Source: Rhabdornis inornatus
Taxonomy: Eukaryota; Chordata; Aves; Passeriformes; Rhabdornithidae
Reading direction: 5' to 3'
DNA: 64,000 bases
Assembly: GCA_013397075.1 (NCBI GenBank)
Contig: VWZS01000240.1
Coordinates: 186,001-250,000 of the forward strand
The position numbers and the translations under genes were made by a program. The notes under the pieces were generated by a model. It did not search any database and had not been told where the DNA came from. It was given only the letters and a program-made list of their open reading frames with translations. Below are positions 1 to 12,400 of the stretch, piece by piece. Position 1 is the stretch's first letter; every line of letters begins with the position of its first letter.

Positions 1-386
1 AAATGTAATAAACAGGGCCTGAGCTGTTATTTCAGCAGCTTGTCAAAGACCTCAGCCATTCCTTTCACTCTGATCGCCCTTGTCATGTGCCACCTGGCTA
101 TCCAAACTGACCTAGAAGGAGACAAAGTGACATAGTGATAGATATAAGGCACAGGCAGCACCTCTGGGTCACCAGTTTGGCACTTGCCCCGAAGCAGAAG
201 ACACTGCATGGATAACGTGGCTGCTTTTACCTTTCCCTCTGCCCTGGGAGCCATCAGAAGCCCACCCAAGCCTAGGGAGTCTTCCTTCCAAGGTTTCCTT
301 TCCTCTCTGGAAGGAAGGCAGAGAAGGGAGGACACTGGTGGCTGGCTCTACTGCCAGTGTCCCACACTGTTTGCTTTTTTTTCCAG

Positions 387-461
387 CACACCCTGTGATT
401 GAGAATGGACAGGTGGAGTGTCCCCAGGGATATAAAAGGCTGAACCAGAGCCACTGCCAAG
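387..461 (+). CDS. LTBP2: LTBP2 exon: hinge before EGF3
   Basis: The acceptor is a T-rich tract plus CCAG at 383-386 and the donor is GTAAGG at 462; phase 1-1, 25 codons. It reads through VIENGQVECPQGYKRLNQSH, matching the LTBP2 hinge before the first central EGF. NQS is a potential N-glycosylation site. This is the first exon I can place; the 386 bases before it are intron. Confidence 0.88.
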
Positions 462-3400
462 GTAAGGATGCTGCTTCATCTGTCTCTCTCCTTCTCACAT
501 TCACTGTCAGAGTTGAGATTATCTACACAAAATACATTTATCTAAATCCCTGGTATAGCTCTGCGAAGAACATGACTTATAAAAATCTACATGTTTTCAT
601 CAAGAATGAAAGAAAACCAGGTAACACAGGACTACATGACTCAGCTGATAAGCACAGTGAGCACACAGTCGGGCCAGTACAAGAAAACTCCCCTAGTTAA
701 GTCCTACAGACCCAGTAAGGACCTGTGTTTATGCTCTTAAGTGTGAGTGCAAAAGTACTCCTCAGTTCCATATGAGGAAGGTACCATCTCTCCCTTTTCT
801 CTCTGGTTCATGTTTATTTGGCATTTCTTGGACCTACCCTGCTTGTGTTTTTCTGTTCTCTGACTAAAGAGGAATTTTATTGTTCCCTTCTTGTGATCCT
901 TGATAAGCTGAGAGGTGTCATCTCACAGATGCAGCAGGCAGCAAACCCAGGGCTAGCAATCCAATGACTCATCTCTTTTAGCTGGGACTTTCCACCATGC
1001 TTACTTAATTAATGATTCAACCTCCCCACATTGTCCTGAGGGAGAACTTTTAACAACACAACAACTATTCAGCTCAGATCTCATCCCTTATGTGGCCACA
1101 GACAGTGCTGTGATTATGAGGAGCTACCCAGAGGCATCAAATACGAGTTGGGGGAACAAAGCAGCTGGAGGGACTCATGTCAGAAAGCAGAGATCTGCAG
1201 TGCCTGCTCTGGATTTCTGTTCCCTGTGGATCAGGGAGGAGCAGAGGGAGATGACAGTGTGGATTTGGCTAGGAAGATGTTTTTGTGCAGGAAAAAACAT
1301 GAACCAAGATTTGTGCCTCTGATGCTCCTTTGTAAGCTGGACTGGAGAAGTTGTCCATCAGACACTACTGCCTCAAGGTGCTATTCCCATCTCTACTGTT
1401 GCAGCAGAATGTGTGTCGTGAAGCCTTAGCACCTCACTTCAGGGCCCAGAGTGAGAAATTTGGCGGACAGATATAGGAGAGGCTACGTGGGGCCTTCTTT
1501 TGCCAGCCCAGGTAGGAGGGGAGGCTACCTGGCTTTGCAGGCTGTTGTTAAAAGAGCTGTGACTGGTGGAGGACCCTGGCAGAAGCTTTTTGCCAATCCC
1601 TGTATTCTCTGGCTTAGCTCATACATTTTTACATGGTGCTGTAGGAAAGCCTTTCCTGCAGGCCAAATGGATGAGTCCAATGGTGTTTCCCTAGGATAAA
1701 GCCAGCTTCCTTCCCAAAGACTGTGTCTGATGAGTGCTGAGTAAGGGGCAGAGGCAGAACTTGAGGCAGGGCTTGAGCTTGGTGACTTCCCACTTGCTCA
1801 CCCTGTTCTTAGAAAAAGGTGCAGTGAGCCACAGCCTGCCCCACCACCCCTCTGCCTCTGGATGGGACCTGTCAGTGCCCTCCCTGCATACTGGCACTGA
1901 GTTTCTCAACAAGGATACTCTGTGGATGATAACTCTAAGCAAGCAGTACCAGGAATAGGGAGAAAGGACAAGACTCAACCATTCCTGGCTTGCAAACAAC
2001 CATAACAGTGACCCTGGCAGAGTGGCTCACTGTACGGGCCACATCTGTTTTTCAAAGGACCAAAAAGCAGAGCAATCATCCACAAGCCATCCTGCAGCTG
2101 CAGCAAGCAAGCTCTGCAGATACGGGACTCCTGTCATGACAGAGGTCCCCACTGTGCTGCTTGGTGTAGCAGCTACCTTGGACACCAGCCCAGCTGAGGC
2201 CCCTTTGGTTCACAGCACCTGAATGGGAGGCACTGGATAGGGAGTTTAGGTCACCCTCAGCTTCTTCACATCTCACAAGGTTCTCTTCTTTCCACAGATA
2301 TCAATGAGTGCTTGATGCAGGGCCTCTGCAAAGATGCTGAGTGTGTGAACACCCGTGGCAGCTTCCGTTGTACCTGCAAGCCTGGAAGCATGCTAGACCC
2401 ATCCCGTAGCCATTGCATCTGTGAGTGCTCCAGGGAACCCCTCAGTCTGGGGAGGGACCTGAGCAGGACCCCACGCCTGAGTGGAAGCTACAGTGTGCTT
2501 TGTATCTCCTTTGAGCGTACCTGAGTTGGGTTGTTCTGCATTTGTGTGCAGAATGGGTCCAAGTCGTGCATTATCATTCTCCATGGACATTGCATGGTCC
2601 CTGCAGAGGCTGAAGGGAAAGTGCATGTGGTGTGGCAGCAGAGGACACAGCCCCCTGGGATGAGAGAACTCCCACATGGATTTTCTTGGGGATGACACTG
2701 TTGGGAGAAAGGCTCAATGGTTGATGGCCAGGGGGTGTTCTGGAGAGAAGACAAGGCAGCCCTTGGGCAGGCTGGGAGGCACAAGCAGAGAAAGAGCCAA
2801 GGGGGAGAGCTGAGTGTCCCCCATTCTGTCTTTGGAGAGCTGGGGCAGCTCTGGCACTGACATGGCTGTTGTGTTTCAGCGGACAAAGCGGTGTCGATGG
2901 AGCAGGGTCTGTGTTACCGCTCGGCAGCCGGAGGCGTGTGCACCTTCCCCCTGTCCCACCGCATCACCCAGCAGATCTGCTGCTGCAGCCGCGTTGGCAA
3001 GGGGTGGGGCGACAACTGCGAGGAGTGCCCCATGCCCGGATCAGGTGAGATGCGCCTGCTTCAGCTTTGCTCTGATTTTACTGGGGCTTGGGTTTGCCTG
3101 AACGCAGACAGCTGCAGGACCCAGAGCTGAGCAGCGCAAATGCTGTCCTGTGAGATGGGTACAGAACCCAGGAAGCAGACCTGGATAATACTGGGAAGAT
3201 GGAGAAGTCCCTGATGGGAAACCACTCTGTATCAGAGGGAGAACACAGGCATGTCTGTGCCTGGCTTTATTCAACAGCCCTTTTCTCTCCTACATCTTTT
3301 GCTGGGAAGAAAGACAGGTGAGGATGAGTTTGAGTATCTCAGCATGGGATTAGGTGGAAGGGAAAGCACAAAAATCCTCAGGGACCAGAAAAATGTTCAG

Positions 3401-6400
3401 GTGGTTTGTGCAGAGAATCTTGAGTGATGTGCAGAGTGCTCAGTGCCAAGGTACTCTGGATTTGCTTTTATCTGCTCTCTTGGCAGTTTGGACCGTCCTG
3501 TGGCATGATCTTTTTCTAGCAGTACTGACCATGGGAAGCGATTTCATTTCCGAGGTCTGGGAATGCCTTTGAGAAACCCACCCTGCTCTGTGAGCACTTT
3601 ATTTCTGCTTAAAGTATCTACCCACTGCAGCTCAGATGTGTTTCTGTAAGAATTTAACCATTAGAAATTACAGAAAATTATAGGATTGGGGAAACTGGCA
3701 CCCACATTCACCTGTCCATCTTCACTCCTTTATTCCACTGTCCCACTACCATGTCTGGGTATGGTAAGCCAGGTGATCCCTTCACCAGCCTCCAGTCTCT
3801 GCTTTCTAAAGTTTTCATTTGATTTTCCTTCACAGAGGCCTTCAAGGAAATTTGCCCAGCAGGACATGGCTACACCTACTCCAGCTCTGATATCCGACTG
3901 TCAATGAGGAAGGCAGAGACAGAAGAGCTGCCCCTCAGCTTAGAAGAGCAAGGGGAGAACAGCAACTGGACTTTGGACTGGACAGCGAAGAGACAGCAAC
4001 TGCAGGACAGCCTGCGTGGCAGCATCCTGGAGGCATTCCCCTACCCTGGCACCTCAGCAAGACAGGGTAGTGTGGGATCTACTGCTTAAAGCTGCTTCAT
4101 CTGGGCCCCTAGCAAGGGTGGAAAACTTCTCAGGTCCTGACACATACCAGAGATGGACCTCTGGCTGAAAAGGGCTCCCTACATCTGTATGACTGTAGTG
4201 TTCCTGAGGCATGAGGCACTAGGTCTTCAAGTCTTTGGAGAGAAGGTTGAGTGTTTCAGACTCCTGCAACTGCATCTTTGCAGTTGGTGCTGACTGGTCA
4301 GGCTGCCTCCACCAGCACCTCAGGCCTGCATGGCAAGCCTAGCACTCCAGTTCTTGGGCTTCTATCCAGCCCAGCTGGAGGGCAGTGTGACCAACTGCTT
4401 GTGCCAGTATTTGCTGGAGCAGAAGTTCCTGAGGTCTGCACAGTGCCAGGAGTCCAGGTGTGTTGGCTTTGGGAACAAGCTCTTGCAGACAAATGTGAGG
4501 GACTGAATGGCAGTGTCTTAGAGGTGGGGTAAAGTTAGGGCAGTCAGGGTTTGAGGAGGACACCTATCTGTCTTCTCTCTACTCACCATGCACTGTTTCC
4601 TTTTCCAGGCGAAATTTCTCCTCCTGTGCAGGTGAGTAAGGTTTGTCTTGCTACAGCTCGGTGCATCCGTGGTAGCTGGATGGGCTGGAAGCGGGATGTC
4701 ATACAAATTAACTAAAAGAGGGGAGATTTAGATTAGATATTAGGAAGAAAGTCTTTACTGTGAGGGTGGTGAGACACTGGAACAGTCTGCCCAGAGAAGC
4801 TGTGGATGCCCCAGCCCTGGATGTTTTCAAGACCAAGTTGGATGGGGCTTTGAGCAACCTGGTCTAGTAGAAGGTCTCCCTGCCCATGGCAGTGGGGTGG
4901 AACTATATTATCTTTAAGGTCACTTCCAACCCAAAACATTCTATTCTACTCCTGCTTACACTCTTTCACTGCTCAACCAGGCAGGTATGTGAGTTATGGC
5001 TCCAGCCATGTCTGCCCTGCATCTCACAGGGGTTGAAGCTCTAGACAGGAGGGATTATCCATGATGGACTCAGTCCTAAAGAGCAAAACGTTGAATTACA
5101 GCAAAGATGTATCCCACTATAAAAGGACATTAAGGAGAATTTTGGCTTGAAATTCTGGTCTGTGCTGCGTATTAAAGTTTGCTCTGCTTTTACTAACTTC
5201 ATTTAATATCAACTGTACTTAGACAGCTGAGGTGTGGGCACTCACTGCCAGCCTGGCCTGGTTGTAGGGCTGGTGGGCAGCAGGATAAGAGGAACTGCTG
5301 TAAGACAACTTTGGGCATGCTTCTCTCATGGAGCCCAGTGTTCTGCTCAAGCCCAGCACACAGCCGCCTCTCCCTGGGTTGAGGTGGGTGCATCAGAAAC
5401 ACTACTGGAGGAGTCAGAGCAGGGGTCTCTAACACTGGCTGTGTGAATTCACCCTGTCTGATGGAAGCAGCCTGGAGACTGATTTTCTGCTAGGCTCTCC
5501 TAGGGCTGTGTTTCTTTGTTTGAGTCTCACTTGAAAAATGTGTGCCTCTTGATTCCTGCTGTCAGTAGAGGTTTGGCCATATCTCTCCTGAGCATCTCTG
5601 TGCCCTCTTGCTGTATCAGCTCATCCCTCAGACATATGCAGCACCTCTGAGGGAAGGGACAGCACTGCCATTGTCACTGCTTCATAGACATGAACATAAA
5701 CATGGCTTGGCTCAAGTACATGTGAGAAATCTCAAGACAGGGCAGAAATTTGAACCAAAGCTTCCAAATGTGAAGTCTGGAGCTTACATTGTTTCAGCCT
5801 GTTTTCTTCATCCGTTGTGGAAGGCTGCACGGAGCAGAGACTCAGGACTCAAGTTATGCTCGAGCATTTCTTTTGGCAGCCATAGGTTTGCCTCGAGGGG
5901 ATGCTGAGAAAGGGCTTCTAGCATAAAGCACCCTTCTGGTAAGGAAGCACTGCCGAGGCAGGTCAAAGCAACAGCTGTCCTCAGCCCTCCAGAGCTGCTG
6001 GTGACAGTGGCAATATTTACCATGCCTGAAGGACCTTCCTGGCCACCTTGAGGAGGTGCCTGCCTGGTAGCAGTGTCCTGGTCTCACGGCACAGTGTGCT
6101 GGATTAGTCCCTCTGTGGGTGGCCCTCGGGGCATGGCCTGAAGCTGTGTTTTACCCAGGATGACCATGCTCAGGACAGAGTGGCCCTGCCAAATGCACCT
6201 AGCTGGGGCAGCTTCTCTTCCTAGGATGGCAGTCTTGGGGAGAAAGAGGAGCCAGGAGGTGGGTGGGAAAATGTCACGGGGTGCTGCATCCTAGTTCTAT
6301 GCACAAGAATCCTATGTTTCTGTCCCTCAGGGAACTGCTGATGCCGCTGCAGAGCCTGCCATGCGCAGAGGTGAGTGCCAGGCTGGCGGGAGGGCAGGGC

Positions 6401-9400
6401 ACTTCTGGGGAAGAGAACGGGGCAGTGAGGAAAGTGCAGAGACTGGGAGCTGCCTTCTCTGCATGGCAGGCCCCAGTGCTGGGCAGGACAGGCTCCTGAC
6501 TGGGCTGGCTGTGGGCAGCATGGAGGACCCCTATCACACTGGGTGGCTGATGTGGGGCTACAGGAATGTTGGGAGGTGATGAATATCCAGCAAAGTGAAG
6601 GAGGCTGTGTTAATAAGATGATAGAATTGCTGCAACTACCCAGCAGCCTCTTCTTATGATCTCTTTTAGTGCTGTGGTTGCCAGGACAGCCAGCATAGGT
6701 AAATCTTCAGTGGGCATCTCTACTTGGGATCAGGTAGCTTGACTTACTTCTCTTCTCCTTCCACAGAAGAGGAAGAGGAGTTCTGGCATGGTCCTCACCA
6801 GCCTGGCCCCACTACCACCTGGGATGCTGCTGCTCCAACACAGGTGCCAGCAGGTGTGTGTGTGTGTCCACCAGTCTTGGGGATTTCCTGCCTCTCTTTG
6901 CCTGGTCCTACAATGAAATCATGTCTTAAGCTCTGCCCAAGGCTCTCGCCCTGAACCAGTCTGTTTGTCTGCCCAAATGCTTCCCTTGACTTCCCAAAGA
7001 AAAGTCGTTGACCTGCCACTCTTGGCCCCATCTTGGTCCAGCTGCTGCCAGCCCTGGGAAGTCACAGGAGCAAACCTGTATGGGGAACCAAGTGCTTGTA
7101 TCCCTGAGCCCTTCCCTGCCGGCAGCTCCCTTGCGGGGTGCAGCAGCGGCTGCCGAGGAGGGGAATCACGCACCCGCTCCGGTGCTTTGGCCCCGCGCCC
7201 CTCCCGTGGCTGCGCTGACTCATCGGGAAGGGGGAGCGCTGGGGGAGCCATGTGGCTCCCGGGGCGGCTTGTTTACCGCGCCGGAAACAAGGGTACTGTT
7301 GTTCCAGGGTTGCTTAAGTGTCTGGGAGTGTGGCCCCTGCCCTGTGCCGGGGGCTGGAGCACCTTGGGGAGCAGGCCTGGCCGAGGCACCTTGCTGAGGA
7401 ATGCATCTTCCTCAATAGCCTTTTGTTTGGGCTTGGGCTGCCCCCTCACTCTCCCGCTTGGCTTTATGCCCAGGGGTGTGTGGTGCCTCACTGCCCCTTC
7501 CCTGCTGCCTCTGCTCGGCTTAGCAGGGTGGGGCGAGGCGGGGGGGGCCCTGCTGGCATCCCAAAAGGAACGCCATCAGGCTCTGCTGCCAGTTCTAGTT
7601 CAAGGCATGGGGCTGCAGTGCAGGTGAGCAATATACGCCACTGGGGCATGCCAGCTCAGGCCACAGGAGCCCGAGGAGATGGCAGGGTCTGCTGTGTCCC
7701 CCCTGCAGCCCCGTGGGTGCAGGCTGCCTGAAGAAGGAGAGGAGCAGGCTCAGCATCACACTCCAAGAAGGGAAAAAGCAGCCTCCTGATACGGTGCTGG
7801 GGACGCTAGATTCCATGCACCCTTTGGTGCTGCTCCCAACCCTGTGCTCTCTCCTCGCAGGGGTCAGCAGCTGTGCCTCCTCACCCCTTTCCTGTGGAGC
7901 TGGAACTTGTGTTCTGACCCCAGAGGGATACAGCTGCTTGTGCCACCCTGGTTACACCTTGGACCCCAGCCGCCTCCACTGCATTGGTAGGTTGACAATT
8001 GGTGGTTCGACTGCTCAGCCTTCTGGGCCTCAGCAGCCCATTCAGTCCTTCTGGCCATCAGGGGAAGGTCTTCTGGCAGCTCTGCTGAGGCCCTGCCCAC
8101 CTGCTGCACTGCGGGGCTGGCTGGGGCTGCCAGCAGCTGCAGGTGGTGACTGCTGGTCTTCCTTCCCTGCCTGGTCATAGATGAAGATGAGTGTCTGAAA
8201 GACCCTTGTGCTGGAAAAGGTCGCTGCATCAATAGTGTGGGCTCCTATTTCTGCCTCTGCTACTCTGGGTACACCCTGGCTGTCTCGCTGGGCAAGCAAA
8301 GCTGTGAGGGTAAGTAGTGTTCGTCTGGCACAGGGCTGCCATCTCTCCAGGGCCTCTTTGTTCTCTCACTCTCATGCTCTCTCATGAATGTGCGTATACT
8401 CATGCACACACATGCACACCTGCACATCCTCCCTTCCCACAGACCTGCCCATAGACAGCTTGATCCATGGCAATCATTCTCTCCTGCTTGCTCAGGGATA
8501 TGATCTTGCCCATGATGATCCAGGCAGGAGTCTGTGATGCCAGCCCTGATCACTGCTTCGTGGCTTGGGGGATGCTAGGGGATAGAGGAGAGCCCTAGCA
8601 CAGATCCCTCGTGCAGAGACAGCTGCAGGGGGAGCAGGTCCTCTCCTGCACCCAGCCTTCTTGACACTGGTGGGGGAAGTCTCAGGACTGTCTCCCTGTG
8701 TGTTGCCAGACCAAGATGAATGTGAGCAGCCTTCTATCTGCCAAGGACAGCGATGCATCAACACACCTGGCTCCTACCACTGCCAGTGCAAGGAGGGCTT
8801 TGCCATGGGCCTCAGAGGACAGTGTGAAGGTAAAGCTTGCTGCTCCCTTTCTCTGCCCCTCCAACCTACCCTGTGCATGGCTGAACACTTCCTTTTCTCA
8901 CCACTGTCTCTTCCTGCAAGGGAGGTAGGACACCTCCACATCTGTCTGCCCTGTGTCCTCCCCAAGGACTTCCTGTCCTCTTCTTTGACTGCAGGAGGAA
9001 CAGGCTGTCCTGGGCAGAGGGAATGGAGTTCTCCCAAGATTCTCTCCCATGTCTCCGTGGAGTTCCCTAATGGCCAGCCCATTCCATTATGGAAGGACAT
9101 GCCTATATATTTTCATGACACCTTGGCTTTGTCACAAAACTGTCATGCTGGCAGGTGTACTGCGGGGAGACCAGGCTGCAGAGGCTCAGGCCGCTCATCC
9201 CCACTGCATTCCATTCACATGGCAAGACCTGGGCCTTTCAAAGCTTTTAGCCTTGTCAACATATGATGTGCTTGATCAAAGATTCCCCTTTCTCAGTAGC
9301 TCATCTCCATCGCAGAGTGGAAGGCTATTTTAGGAGGCAGTACAGGAAACAGGGCATGGACAGAATGCTGCTTCCCCCACACAGCCCCCAGAAAGCGCTT

Positions 9401-12400
9401 GCCTTAAGGACAACTGAACTGGAGGTTGCATCCTAATCATAGTTACGAAATGCCCAGATGAGACAGCCCTGCACAGATGTTCTTTGATCCCTTTCTCTAC
9501 CCATGCACATTCCTGGCCTTGGCAACACCCTGCAGCAGTGAGTTTAGCTGCTGACTTATGTCAGCCCTCAGATGTGGGTGTAGGATCCTGAGGGTTAGGT
9601 GGGGCCATAAGAAGTTTTGTCCAAGTCCCAGCAAACTCATCTCAACTCCTATTGGGTATCACTGTGCCCTGGAGGGAAACTCTGAGGATCCAGCTGGAGA
9701 GGATACATTGGAGACTGCTGCACTGTTTACCTTTGAGCCTGAAAGAACTGTGTTTCTTGGCAGATGTCAACGAGTGCATGGATCCCAGCTCTTGCCCCAG
9801 TGGGAGATGTGTCAATACACTAGGATCCTACAAGTGTGTCAGCTGTGGGGTTGGCTACCAGCCCAGGAACGGAAGATGTATTGGTGAGAAATTTGGGCTG
9901 CCTCTGGGCAGCACCCTTGCCTCCCACAGCAGCGCTCCCTGTAAGCCTCAAAAGGAGCAGGGGCACAGGCCACATCCTTATCCTGCATCAGTCAGCCTGT
10001 TTGGCCAGGGCATATTGCATTCATAGCTTGTGTGGAGGGACTGCTTTGAGTACCCTCCCATGCCATATTACCTTCTACTGTATCACACAGATGTGGATGA
10101 GTGTCTTGTGGAGGGGACTTGTGCTCATGGACGGTGTGTCAATCTGGATGGCTCCTTCCGCTGTTCCTGCTACCGGGGCTACGAGGTGGCACCTGATGGG
10201 AAGAGCTGCCAAGGTACTAGGGAGCCACATGTCCAGACACTCTGAAGTGTCACACACTCAGTCCAGAGGCTCTCCCTGAGCACTTGGCTCTGCCTGAGTA
10301 CTGGCCACCATGCTGGCTGGTTCCCCCAGCACGTGTGCCCCTGGTCATGGTTGATCTGCATTTTTTCCTCTTACCCCACTTTCCCTCATGTGTTTATGCA
10401 GACATTGATGAATGCACGGCCCGGACTCCCTGTCCCTCTGGACTCTGCCTCAATACTGAGGGCTCCTATTCCTGCATGTCTTGTGACACCGGCTATGCTG
10501 TCTCCAGAGATGGCAGCATGTGTGAAGGTATCCCTTCCCCAGGAACAGAGGAGTGGGTGCTGGGGGAAATGAGGGAAGAGACATTGCCTTAGCTGGGTTA
10601 CTGGTGTGGCAGGAGGACTTCTTCAGCCTCAGGATCTTTTTCCAGCTCTCTAGCTTCCTATTCTGCAGAGAGCATGGAAGGCTTTGAGCAGATGTCACTT
10701 GGAGTGGCAGAAAGGTGATTTCGCTCACACAGGAAAGGGATGGGGGAAAGAACTCCTGAACAAATGATGATCTAGAAGATGCTAACAAAGGCCAGAGGAG
10801 TGCAGGAGGCCTGGAAACATTGGCAGAGTTGTGTGTCTTTTAGTTCAGAACTGTGTACCTAGGAGCATATACTTAAAATGTAGGTCTTCAACAGGAGGAG
10901 AAACCTTGGGTCCACAGCCCATGGAGAGACTGTGGGCACCCAGGTTTCATCATTTTTTGCCAGCCCCTAATATAACTTGGACATGTTTAAAAGGGAAAGT
11001 TTAGATCAAGGTCTCTGCTGTGCCAGGTATGCTGGTGGAGACTTAACAGCAGCACTGATTTGTGTTGGTTGCAGTGCTGAGACATGAGAGTGCTCAGTCC
11101 CAGCTTTACAGCTCAACTGCCCCGGTACAAGCAGGAAAACTCTGTCTCTGATGGCTGACTGTGGGGGATATCCTGGGCTTGAGATGGCTTGATGAAAATT
11201 CCTTTTTGGAGCAAGGGAAGGGAAAGGGCAGAGCTGGTGAAGGTATTTGTTTAAAGAATGGCCACGTGCTGAGAATTTATCTCTGGAGCACTGCAGAGCC
11301 CTGCAGCCTGCACGTAGCTGGCAAATGGAAGATCTTGCCTTTGATGTGACTCTAAGAAGGATCCCCCTGTATGGGGGCCTCCAGGAGGGGAAGCAGGGAA
11401 GTTTTCCTCCCTTAATTCTCCTCTGTTTTGATGTCTGAAAAAGTGAAATGAACTTATTTTGCATTTGATTTTTGGGTGTCATGGAAGAGCTGTGGTTTGA
11501 TGCCTTACATCTGCCCTCCCCTTTTCCCAAGACTCCACATGAGCTGCCCCGCCTCAGCCACCTTGCCCCAGCCGTTTCATGAGGGCATCTTATCAGGGTT
11601 TGATATTGTTTGGGTCACACTGACCTGATGGCAGGATGGCATGTTCCTCCCTGCCTTGGCTGGTGGCCTTGTCTGTGGATTTAGGTCTCATATTTGAAAA
11701 ATGATAAGGGCTTTGTGATAGTTTTTTTGTAAATAAACTAGGTTTTGGTTCGTCTCCAGAAGGAGTCAGTAATAATACTGCTTCTTGCAACCCTTTGAGA
11801 CTGAAAAGCTGGGAATCCTGCCCTGAGGTGGTATGGAGCGATGCTCTTTATGCCTGTGGCATGCTCAGTGCTCTGCAAAGGGGAAGGTGTTCCTTCCTAC
11901 CTTCAGGAGCTGCCAGTCTCAGGGCTTTACCTCCTGTCAGTGCAGTGTTCTCTCGTGCTTGCCCCTACCTCAAAGGCTGCAGGCAGTCTGCTGGCATCTT
12001 GCAGCCCTCTGTGCAAGGGAAGGTATCCCGCTCCCCTCTGCTGTGAGCAAAATCCTCAGAGCCAGCAGGTTCTGGTCAAGGCCTGGGAGAGCTGGGTGGG
12101 AGAGGGTTTGTGGAGAGCTCTGCAGTTGGGTAAGAGTTGTTGTAGGCCCCTGGACAGCTCTTCCATGAGAAGGACATTGTAGGCATGTCTGGCAAGTGAC
12201 AAAGCAGAGCCTCGGAAGGTAGGGCTAGTGCTGTGTTGCTCTACTGATGTTTGCTCTTGTGCAGTTGGCTGAAGAGAGGATTTGTCAACAACTGTGACTC
12301 TGCACTGGCCTCTTGGTGGTTGTCGTATGTACAGCAGAGTTCTGCTGGAGACAGACATTGGGGTTAGCAGTATCCCTGTGCTCACAGAGTCACTGAATGT

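Noticed and set aside
6965..7627. 220-codon plus-strand ORF
   Set aside because: Lies in GC-rich LTBP2 intron with overlapping open frames on both strands; composition is low-complexity Gly/Pro/Arg/Leu.
11006..11530. 174-codon minus-strand ORF in the intron lacking EGF10
   Set aside because: No EGF-like cysteine pattern and no homology; not a relic of the missing repeat.
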